From Candidatus Roizmanbacteria bacterium RIFCSPHIGHO2_01_FULL_39_8 (GTDB taxonomy: Bacteria > Patescibacteriota > Microgenomatia > UBA1406 > GWC2-37-13): a DNA stretch of 5,865 nucleotides. Position numbers and translations under genes: made by a program. Numbering within the stretch: position 1 is the stretch's first letter; every line of letters begins with the position of its first letter. Positions 1 to 4,530 of this stretch are shown one piece after another. The notes under the pieces are model-generated. The model had not been told where the DNA came from. It did not search any database and saw only the letters and a program-made list of their open reading frames with translations. Location of the stretch: positions 1-5,865 of the forward strand of contig MFZI01000061.1 in NCBI GenBank assembly GCA_001789355.1. Direction: 5' to 3'.

Positions 1-1209
1 ACCATCTTCAAAAATAATCCCGATGAAGAAAAAAAGTTCAAAGAAATTGTCGAACGGTATAAACCACGCCAAGAGGACATAGACTTTGTGAATAAATACA
101 TAACCCAGAATAAGAGGAGCGTCGATCAACTTCCACCAGAATATCAACGGATGTATAATCTGGGGCAAACATATGGCGTGCAAACTGCAACGCCACCATC
201 AAGTGACAAACAACCCGCGCCAATCTCTTGTCCCAGCAACGCCCATTTTGTCCCCCTTTCTACCGCTCCTAACGGAGGGTATTGTATTCCTAATTATACG
301 CCCCGCTTTGCCGATCAGCAAAATTCTGGCTATCAAGACACCCCCTGTCCCGGCGGATACCATCGCAACTATGCGAGAGGAGCCTGTATTCAAGATTACA
401 ATCAAACTTCGAATGGGTATTTACCGCCATTGACTAATACTCCGGGAAACTATCCAAGCCCTTTTTACTCGCCCTCCGCTAGGCAGTGTGGACCGGGTGC
501 TCGTTGGGTTCCCGAACTCATCAACCCTCAAGGTGGATATTGTGTCGGCGGATCACCAGAAAGCGCTTCTTATCAAGGAGGGAGTTCAAGCCGCGAGAGT
601 CAGGAAGCTGCTTGTAAGGCTGGCGGCGGAACCTGCGTCAGTTGGGTAAACGGTGCCTGCGGCTGCGAGCGGCCTAACACTGGTTCCACCGCTGGCGGTT
701 GCCAAATGCCCCAGGGAGGCTGTGGGGGTGACGGCCGCTGGTGGGATTCAACCTCTTGTTACTGTCGTGAGCAGGGATCGTACCCTTCAGCCTGTACCTA
801 TCCTTCCAATGGCTGCCCGGCTAATATGAATTGGGATAGCGGAAGCTGTTCATGTGTACAATCAGCGAACTCAAACTCGGGCACAAACAATTACAGTCCT
901 CCTCCGACAGGGTATGGCTCGTGTTCATTCGGACAATATTGGAATGGATCTACCTGTGTGAATAATCCCACACCTTCTTCTGAACAAAGCTCTTCGCCTA
1001 CGAGTCCAAGCCGCGAAAGTCAGGAAGCTGCTTGTAAAGCTGGCGGCGGAACATGCGTCAGTTGGTCAAATGGTGCCTGCGGTTGTGAACGACCTGGTGA
1101 TACGAGTTCTCAACCACCACCAACCGCTCAACCGGAACAGCAACCGGCGCCAACGAGCCCACCACCAACGTCTCCTCCCGAACAACCACAACCAACAACG
1201 TCTCCTTAA
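1..1209 (+). CDS. Cysteine-rich modular surface/secreted-type protein, 3' part
   Basis: The reading frame is open from base 1, so the gene enters from the left and about 403 codons are visible. GTG at 88 is an internal valine rather than a convincing start: the charged upstream stretch (KKFKEIVERYKPRQEDIDFVNKY, partly before 88) continues in frame and no ribosome site precedes 88. The protein has 24 cysteines from nt 88 onward. Two module types alternate. Four copies of C-x6-C-x(7-11)-C-x-C lie at nt 613-666, 700-765, 793-855 and 1033-1086, and there are simpler two-Cys units of the CPxG...W/Y-NG..C style (for example CSFGQYWNGSTC). The last ~30 residues are Pro/Gln/Thr/Ser-rich low complexity. 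The even cysteine count and conserved Trp/Gly suggest disulfide-bonded extracellular knots. The N terminus, and any signal peptide, is outside the window. I do not recognise a named family. It ends in TAA at 1207-1209, inside the next gene's operator palindrome. Confidence 0.85.
   Translation, partial: TIFKNNPDEEKKFKEIVERYKPRQEDIDFVNKYITQNKRSVDQLPPEYQRMYNLGQTYGVQTATPPSSDKQPAPISCPSNAHFVPLSTAPNGGYCIPNYTPRFADQQNSGYQDTPCPGGYHRNYARGACIQDYNQTSNGYLPPLTNTPGNYPSPFYSPSARQCGPGARWVPELINPQGGYCVGGSPESASYQGGSSSRESQEAACKAGGGTCVSWVNGACGCERPNTGSTAGGCQMPQGGCGGDGRWWDSTSCYCREQGSYPSACTYPSNGCPANMNWDSGSCSCVQSANSNSGTNNYSPPPTGYGSCSFGQYWNGSTCVNNPTPSSEQSSSPTSPSRESQEAACKAGGGTCVSWSNGACGCERPGDTSSQPPPTAQPEQQPAPTSPPPTSPPEQPQPTTSP
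583..675 (+). repeat. 93-bp intragenic direct repeat, copy 1
   Basis: In-frame 31-codon unit encoding SRESQEAACKAGGGTC and onward to ACGCERP. It matches copy 2 (1003-1095), exactly 420 nt downstream, at 82 of 93 bases. It includes one full C-x6-C-x7-C-x-C module plus its N-terminal SRESQEAA flank. Confidence 0.95.
1003..1095 (+). repeat. 93-bp intragenic direct repeat, copy 2
   Basis: Second copy of the unit at 583-675. Ten codons differ: eight changes are synonymous and two change the residue (Ser to Pro at the second codon, Val to Ser in the SW-V/S-NG segment). 29 of 31 residues are identical. Confidence 0.95.
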
Positions 1210-1229
1210 TTAAGTCTTGACTTAATTAA
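1206..1229. promoter_or_regulatory. Palindromic operator, probable ArsR autoregulatory site
   Basis: Arms TTAATTAAGTC (1206-1216) and GACTTAATTAA (1219-1229) are perfect reverse complements around a 2-nt centre. The element covers the -35 hexamer at 1217-1222 and the stop codon of the upstream gene. ArsR-family repressors bind AT-rich inverted repeats at their own promoters, so autoregulation by the product of 1253-1582 is the natural reading. Binding by that protein is inference. Confidence 0.75.
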
Positions 1230-1245
1230 ACAAATACTTTAATAT
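1217..1245 (+). promoter_or_regulatory. Sigma70-type promoter of the ArsR operon, leaderless
   Basis: TTGACT at 1217-1222, a 17-nt spacer, and TAATAT at 1240-1245. The ATG at 1253 begins 8 nt after the last -10 base, where transcription would start, so the mRNA is predicted to have almost no leader. No Shine-Dalgarno is present. Confidence 0.75.
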
Positions 1246-1260
1246 GTGATTTATGTCACA
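1245..1260. promoter_or_regulatory. Possible CRP/FNR-type palindrome over the start codon
   Basis: TGTGA (1245-1249), six bases, TCACA (1256-1260): the textbook CRP half-site arrangement, with the ATG at 1253 inside the spacer. A protein bound downstream of the -10 box would block transcription. The right half is also explained by the coding sequence, which is itself repetitive (TCACAATCACAG), so chance is possible. No CRP-like gene is in the window. Confidence 0.3.
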
Positions 1261-1582
1261 ATCACAGATAGCAATTTTTTCTGCACTCGCTGAACCTACA
1301 CGCTTTTCTATCTACGAAATGCTCGCTCATGGAGGACAACTGTCTGCTTCTGATATTTTCAAAAAGTTTGAAGTTAGCAATCCATCAATCTCGCAACATC
1401 TAAAAGTATTACGAGAGGTAGAGTTGGTCCAAGTAGAGAAGAAGGCACAACAGCGGTTGTACCAGATTAACCCAAAAAAGATGCAAGAATTGGAACACTG
1501 GATCAAGAAAATGACACAACAGTGGAATGAGCGGTTCGATGTTCTCGAGGTGGCGCTAAAAAGGGAAAAAGCCCAATTATAA
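1253..1582 (+). CDS. ArsR-family winged-helix transcriptional repressor
   Basis: This 109-residue protein has the canonical ArsR/SmtB layout: an opening ALAEPTRFSIYEML helix, an HTH with recognition helix around residues 40-58 (SNPSISQHLKVLRE), a beta-wing (VQVEKKAQQRLYQI), then a C-terminal helix with the W..Q.WNERFDVLE pattern. The ELCVCDL-type metal-binding cysteines of ArsR/SmtB metal sensors are absent; there is no Cys at all, so a non-metal signal is likely. This subtype is commonly encoded directly upstream of AHSA1/SRPBCC-domain genes, as it is here (41 nt to the next ATG). The ATG at 1253 is chosen because it sits just behind the -10 box; the upstream in-frame ATG at 1244 is followed at once by TGA. 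It probably represses its own operon through the 1206-1229 palindrome. Confidence 0.93.
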   Translation: MSQSQIAIFSALAEPTRFSIYEMLAHGGQLSASDIFKKFEVSNPSISQHLKVLREVELVQVEKKAQQRLYQINPKKMQELEHWIKKMTQQWNERFDVLEVALKREKAQL

Positions 1583-1585
1583 ATT

Positions 1586-1616
1586 TTGGCCAAAGGCCAA
1601 TCGTCTGTTAGACGAT
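1586..1616 (+). promoter_or_regulatory. Two back-to-back hairpins between arsR-type and AHSA1 genes
   Basis: TTGGCC-AAA-GGCCAA (1586-1600) is followed immediately by ATCGTCT-GTT-AGACGAT (1600-1616, sharing one base). Each is a perfect 6-7 bp stem with a 3-nt loop. They begin 3 nt after the ArsR-type stop codon and end 7 nt before the next ATG (1624). No T-run follows, so they are not a classical terminator. They fill the place of a ribosome site and may control RNA processing or translation of the distal genes. Confidence 0.6.
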
Positions 1617-1623
1617 ACAACGT

Positions 1624-2118
1624 ATGCCAGATCCAAATAGTAAGGAGTTAACAATCGTTCGAGTGTTCGATGCGCCCGTGGAAGTTGTATGGAAATACTG
1701 GAGTGAGCCAGAATATGTAAAAAAATGGTGGGGGCCAAAAGGCTTCACTTGTCCTGCTGCTCACATCGATTTTAGAGTGGGAGGCAAATCGCATGTGGCG
1801 ATGCACGGACCAAAGGGCACGGAATTCGACAAAGACCTTTGGAGTATAGGAGTCTATAAAGAAATAATTCCGCTTAAGAAAATTGTTACTACCGATAGTT
1901 TTGCGGATGAGAGGGGAAATGTCGTGCCTGCCACTTATTATGGAATGGGCAAGGATTTTCCTATCGAAATGACTATCATCGTCGAATTTGAAGACATGGG
2001 AGAAAAAACAAAAATAACCTTGAGACACCTAGGAATGCCAGCAGGAAAAGACCAGGAAGGAGCAAACGCAGGTTGGAATCAGCAATTTGACAAGTTGAAC
2101 GAACTGTTACAATCATGA
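1624..2118 (+). CDS. AHSA1/SRPBCC (START-like) domain protein
   Basis: This 164-residue protein is a single helix-grip domain of the AHSA1 (Activator of Hsp90 ATPase homolog 1-like) family. Diagnostic segments in order are LTIVRVFDAPVEVVWKYWSE, the WWGPKGF motif at about residues 36-42, DFRVGGKSHVAMHGP, the central I.VYKEI.PLKKIV strand pair, TITLRHLG-type strands near residue 135, and a C-terminal GWNQQFDKLNELL helix. Family members bind small hydrophobic ligands in the cavity under that helix; the ligand here is unknown. The length is normal and the protein is probably cytosolic. The start is the first ATG after an in-frame TAG at 1609-1611; no Shine-Dalgarno is seen. The stop TGA overlaps the next gene's ATG (ATGA, 2115-2118), so translation is probably coupled. 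Paired with the ArsR-type repressor, a frequent arrangement. Confidence 0.92.
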   Translation: MPDPNSKELTIVRVFDAPVEVVWKYWSEPEYVKKWWGPKGFTCPAAHIDFRVGGKSHVAMHGPKGTEFDKDLWSIGVYKEIIPLKKIVTTDSFADERGNVVPATYYGMGKDFPIEMTIIVEFEDMGEKTKITLRHLGMPAGKDQEGANAGWNQQFDKLNELLQS

Positions 2119-2999
2119 CCCATAAGATTACCCCACATCTATGGTTTGATAAAGAGGCGAAAGAAGCGGCAGAATTATATACGTCTTTGTTTGAGAATTC
2201 GAAAATAACGAATATAACGACGCTTCACAACACTCCCTCTGGAGATGCAGACATAGTTTCTTTTACCCTTTCGGGTCAGTCGTTTATGGCAATAAGCGCC
2301 GGACCATATTTCAAATTCAATCCTTCGATCTCTTTTCATGTAAAGTTCAAAACGAAAGATGATGTAGATGAAATGTGGAAAAAACTGTCAAAAGGAGGCA
2401 AAGTACTTATGGAGCTTGGGAAATACCCGTTTAGCGAAATGTACGGGTGGATCCAAGATAAGTATGGACTTTCGTGGCAGATAATATATACGAAAGAAAA
2501 ATTTACTCATGGTATTGTTCCGGCGCTCATGTTTACACAAGATTTCACTGGTAAAGCAAGAGAAGCAATAGAATATTATACGAAAGTATTTCCGGCCTCA
2601 AAAATTGATGTAATTACAGAATATGGAAAGAATGAGTTTAATGAAAAAGAAGATAATGTAATGTATTCGCAATTTTCGTTAGCAAATGAAGAATTTATTG
2701 CAATGGATTCGGGATTTGGCCATACATTCAAATTTAATGAAGCTGTTTCGCTTATAGTGAAATGTAAAGATCAGAAGGAAATTGATTATTATTGGGAAAA
2801 ACTCTCTACAGTATCGGAATCAGAGCAATGCGGTTGGCTCAAGGACAAGTACGGGATTTCATGGCAGATCGTTCCCACTGTTATGGACGAGATGATGGCG
2901 GATAAAGATCCAAAAAGAATCGCACGAGTAACTGAAGCATTTCTTAAGATGAAGAAATTTGACATTGCGAAGTTACAAGAAGCTTATGAGTCGGCCTAA
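2115..2999 (+). CDS. PhnB-like protein with two VOC (glyoxalase-fold) domains
   Basis: This 294-residue protein is a tandem of two PhnB-type VOC domains (3-dmu-9_3-mt family). Domain 1, about residues 3-128, opens ITPHLWFDKEAKEAAELYTS and closes GWIQDKYGLSWQI. Domain 2, about residues 133-253, opens IVPALMFTQDFTGKAREAIE and closes GWLKDKYGISWQI, so the internal duplication is obvious. A helical tail (MMADKDPKRIARVTEAFLKM and onward) is typical of the two-domain subfamily. VOC enzymes bind a divalent metal and act on small molecules or antibiotics; the substrate here cannot be read from sequence, and the PhnB name does not imply phosphonate metabolism. It starts within the AHSA1 stop codon (4-nt overlap) with no ribosome site of its own, so translation likely depends on the upstream gene. 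Confidence 0.93.
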   Translation: MTHKITPHLWFDKEAKEAAELYTSLFENSKITNITTLHNTPSGDADIVSFTLSGQSFMAISAGPYFKFNPSISFHVKFKTKDDVDEMWKKLSKGGKVLMELGKYPFSEMYGWIQDKYGLSWQIIYTKEKFTHGIVPALMFTQDFTGKAREAIEYYTKVFPASKIDVITEYGKNEFNEKEDNVMYSQFSLANEEFIAMDSGFGHTFKFNEAVSLIVKCKDQKEIDYYWEKLSTVSESEQCGWLKDKYGISWQIVPTVMDEMMADKDPKRIARVTEAFLKMKKFDIAKLQEAYESA

Positions 3000-3020
3000 T
3001 CTTACCCATTCGCCTTTTCA

Positions 3021-3108
3021 TCCCGATTAAAACGGGAACGGCTCATGGAGCAATTTTAGGCGGTCTAACCCGAGCAAATTTTTCGTGAAATATAAAATTT
3101 GAGCGGGT
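3021..3108 (+). repeat. Structured intergenic element, possible dispersed palindromic repeat
   Basis: Three nested or adjacent stem-loops fill the gap between the VOC and DUF1428 genes: TCCCG/CGGGA (3021-3025 with 3033-3037), GCTC/GAGC (3041-3044 with 3048-3051), and a long one with 15-nt arms at 3068-3082 and 3094-3108 (ACCCG..CAAATTTT against AAAATTTG..CGGGT, two internal mismatches, 11-nt loop). The last arm ends 2 nt before the Shine-Dalgarno of the next gene. The look is that of a mobile palindromic or REP-like intergenic unit; that it is repeated elsewhere is inference. A TATAAA at 3091-3096 could be a -10 box but has no good -35. Confidence 0.5.
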
Positions 3109-3110
3109 AA

Positions 3111-3119
3111 AGGAGGTGA
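3111..3119 (+). promoter_or_regulatory. Near-perfect Shine-Dalgarno for the DUF1428 gene
   Basis: AGGAGGTGA matches the 16S rRNA 3' end over its whole length and sits 9 nt before ATG 3129. It is the only strong ribosome site in the window. Confidence 0.9.
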
Positions 3120-3128
3120 ATAGATATT

Positions 3129-3509
3129 ATGACAAAATATGTAGACGGATTCGTACTTGTAGTACCAAAAAATAAAGTAGCAGAATATAAAAAAATGGCA
3201 GATGAAGGGAAAGATATGTGGATAAAATCCGGTGCGCTTGAATATATGGAATGCATAGGAAATGATCTAACTCCGAAAGCCATGGGTGGAATGAAGCCAT
3301 TGGCATTTACTAAAATGGCGAAGTCAAAACCAAATGAAACGGTCTGGTTTTCATTTATTGTGTATAAGTCAAAAAAGCACCGAAACGAAGTCAATGCTAA
3401 GGTGATGAAGGAGATGAAAAAACTAGAAGAAAAATATAAGAACTTTTCTATGCCTTTTGACATGAAGCGTATGGCATACGGAGGTTTTGAAGTTATAGTT
3501 GAGGGTTAG
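3129..3509 (+). CDS. DUF1428 family protein (YbaA-like)
   Basis: This 126-residue protein belongs to DUF1428, a dimeric alpha-beta barrel family of unknown function to which E. coli YbaA belongs. Recognisable parts are the opening YVDGFVLVVPKNKVAEYKKM, the WIKSGALEYMECIGND segment, ETVWFSFIVYKSKKHRNEVN in the middle, and the closing MPFDMKRMAYGGFEVIVEG. Length is close to the family norm. The start is fixed by the strong Shine-Dalgarno. The gene is separated from the VOC gene by 129 nt of structured DNA, so it may be transcribed or translated independently. A decayed VOC fragment begins immediately after its stop codon. No activity can be assigned. Confidence 0.93.
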   Translation: MTKYVDGFVLVVPKNKVAEYKKMADEGKDMWIKSGALEYMECIGNDLTPKAMGGMKPLAFTKMAKSKPNETVWFSFIVYKSKKHRNEVNAKVMKEMKKLEEKYKNFSMPFDMKRMAYGGFEVIVEG

Positions 3510-3511
3510 CT

Positions 3512-3622
3512 AAAATCCAGATGGCAACCGCCGATCAACTCTGAGGAGACTACCATGGTAGTTTCACCGACAAATTCGGCGTGAACGGGATGGTGAACTA
3601 CAGCCCACAAAAAAAGAAGTAA
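3512..3622 (+). pseudogene. C-terminal remnant of a PhnB-like single-domain VOC gene
   Basis: One frame reads KIQMATADQL, a TGA at 3542-3544, then GDYHGSFTDKFGVNGMV and on to NYSPQKKK with TAA at 3620-3622. PhnB/YjdN-like VOC proteins end in a similar way, roughly KI.MPLAD..WGD..G...DKFGV.WM.N. The TGA falls exactly where that family has Trp (TGG to TGA), and a Gly (GGG) occupies the second conserved Trp position (TGG to GGG). Only about the last third of a typical ~140-residue protein survives. It starts directly at the DUF1428 stop codon, consistent with a deletion that removed its 5' end. It belongs to a different VOC subfamily from the intact gene at 2115-2999. TGA recoding is unlikely, since intact genes here use TGG for Trp and GGN for Gly. 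Confidence 0.75.
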
Positions 3623-3699
3623 ATAATACCGAATACCGCCCCTTCTCCTCCGATGTCATCCTGCTCAAATATCGACAAAATAATTGAATAGATAAAATC

Positions 3700-3728
3700 T
3701 TGGTTCTAAGCTAAAAAAGTAGTAAAAT
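3700..3728 (+). promoter_or_regulatory. Promoter of the DinB-like / winged-helix / TIR-like operon, leaderless
   Basis: TTGGTT (3700-3705), a 17-nt spacer and TAAAAT (3723-3728), with ATG at 3737 beginning 9 nt after the last -10 base. The -35 is weak (TTG kept); the -10 matches at five of six positions. There is no Shine-Dalgarno before the ATG. Confidence 0.55.
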
Positions 3729-3734
3729 TACTAC
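3719..3734. promoter_or_regulatory. Palindromic operator covering the -10 box
   Basis: GTAGTAA-AA-TTACTAC: perfect 7-bp arms around a 2-nt centre, enclosing the -10 hexamer and ending 2 nt before the start codon. A dimeric repressor here would block RNA polymerase. The 66-residue winged-helix protein encoded in the same operon (4316-4516) is the nearest candidate; this is inference. Confidence 0.65.
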
Positions 3735-3736
3735 AT

Positions 3737-4288
3737 ATGTCTTCAGAATCAGGTAAATGGTTGGAAAAATATAATCCAGAAGCGTTACCTCAAGAGATCA
3801 GATATCGATTTATGCGTTTATTAAAGATTGCCGCAGTAAGCGAAGAAGGACTTAGTTCTTTAACAGATGAACAGCTTAATGAGCCTCTTTTTTCATCGTC
3901 TGATACACTAATAAAACAATTTCAACACATTATTATACATACATCTGCCTTTACAAAACTAATTTCACAAGCAACAGATGAAATTCCCAGTCGACTTAAA
4001 ACCTGGAATTACGTAGAACAATTTCCGGAATTGGCAAAAGTTAATCAAATGGAGAAAGCAGAATTGCAATCTCAATATGGTCAAGTTTTAGGTAATCTAC
4101 ACAGCATACTTCAAGCCCCAAATATTTTGGGAAGAAAAGTTCAAAAGCCCTACAGCCCTGTTATAAGTGTATTTGATGTTGTATGTGATATCAGCGAACA
4201 TTTTTATCTTCATGCACAAAATATGATTGACTACTATGAAAAATTTAACCTACCTCGTTCGATATCGATGAAAGCAGCTCTAGGATAA
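3737..4288 (+). CDS. DinB-like four-helix-bundle protein
   Basis: This 183-residue, mostly helical protein has the DinB/YfiT-like pattern. An N-terminal helix around residues 18-40 is followed by LIKQFQHIIIHTSAF (His64, His68). The last long helix reads SEHFYLHAQNMIDYYEKFNLP, with His155 and His159 in the HxxxH spacing that supplies two ligands of the DinB metal site; the HAQ..DYY..F.LP ending is the family hallmark. DinB-fold proteins include metal-dependent thiol S-transferases (bacillithiol, mycothiol) and many of unknown activity; no substrate can be assigned. The extra N-terminal residues and the 80-130 insert make it somewhat longer than the ~150-residue norm, and similarity is divergent. 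The ATG lies right behind the promoter and palindrome. It is the first gene of a probable operon, with 27 nt to the next start. Confidence 0.68.
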   Translation: MSSESGKWLEKYNPEALPQEIRYRFMRLLKIAAVSEEGLSSLTDEQLNEPLFSSSDTLIKQFQHIIIHTSAFTKLISQATDEIPSRLKTWNYVEQFPELAKVNQMEKAELQSQYGQVLGNLHSILQAPNILGRKVQKPYSPVISVFDVVCDISEHFYLHAQNMIDYYEKFNLPRSISMKAALG

Positions 4289-4315
4289 GGTGAATTCCGG
4301 AACTTTATTGAAGTT

Positions 4316-4516
4316 ATGATACCTAAGTCAAAAGAAGATTTATTGGAAGAGATACTCACGATCATCAGAAAAAATCCTGGAATTCGTCCATCAGAACTCA
4401 ATCAGTTATTGGGAATTCCTCATACTTGGCCCCTTCGCAAAGAGCTTATCAAAAGAGGATTAATAAGAAAAGAAAAAAGAGGATCGGCAGTTTACTATTA
4501 CTCTCAAAAGTCGTAA
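4316..4516 (+). CDS. Small winged-helix DNA-binding protein
   Basis: 66 residues forming just one winged-helix domain: helix 1 KEDLLEEILTIIRKNPG, HTH PSELNQLLGIPHTWPLRKEL with recognition helix around residues 36-46, then the wing LIRKEKRGSAVYYYSQ. The pattern resembles MarR/ArsR-type and 'IRPSEL' regulators, without any ligand-binding or dimerisation extension. It sits 27 nt after the DinB-like stop and 14 nt before the TIR-like/ConA-like gene, all co-directional. It may be the repressor of the 3719-3734 palindrome or of the downstream effector gene. TTCCGGAA, an 8-bp palindrome 14 nt upstream of its ATG, could be another site. No clear ribosome site; the ATG gives the only complete domain. 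Confidence 0.8.
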   Translation: MIPKSKEDLLEEILTIIRKNPGIRPSELNQLLGIPHTWPLRKELIKRGLIRKEKRGSAVYYYSQKS

Positions 4517-4530
4517 AATTTGCTTGAAAG

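Noticed and set aside
88..90. GTG at 88 as the start of the cysteine-rich gene
   Set aside because: The frame is open to base 1 with plausible protein sequence before it and no ribosome site or promoter, so the gene continues off the left edge.
1206..1229. Palindrome as an intrinsic terminator of the cysteine-rich gene
   Set aside because: It overlaps the stop codon, has almost no G/C in its stem and no following T-run; its position on the -35 box fits an operator better.
1327..2028. Minus-strand open frames opposite the ArsR-type and AHSA1 genes
   Set aside because: They lie antisense to well-recognised proteins, have no promoters or ribosome sites, and their translations show no domain pattern.
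3065..3463. Minus-strand open frame opposite DUF1428
   Set aside because: Phe/Ser-rich shadow of the Lys-rich sense gene; no independent evidence.
3542..3544. TGA read as an amino acid (recoded genetic code) in the VOC remnant
   Set aside because: The intact genes use TGG for Trp and GGN for Gly, the AHSA1 gene ends with TGA in a classic ATGA overlap, and the remnant also lacks its 5' two thirds and its second Trp.
4304..4309. TTTATT as a -10 box for the winged-helix gene
   Set aside because: Poor match and no -35 at a suitable distance; the 27-nt gap fits an operon.
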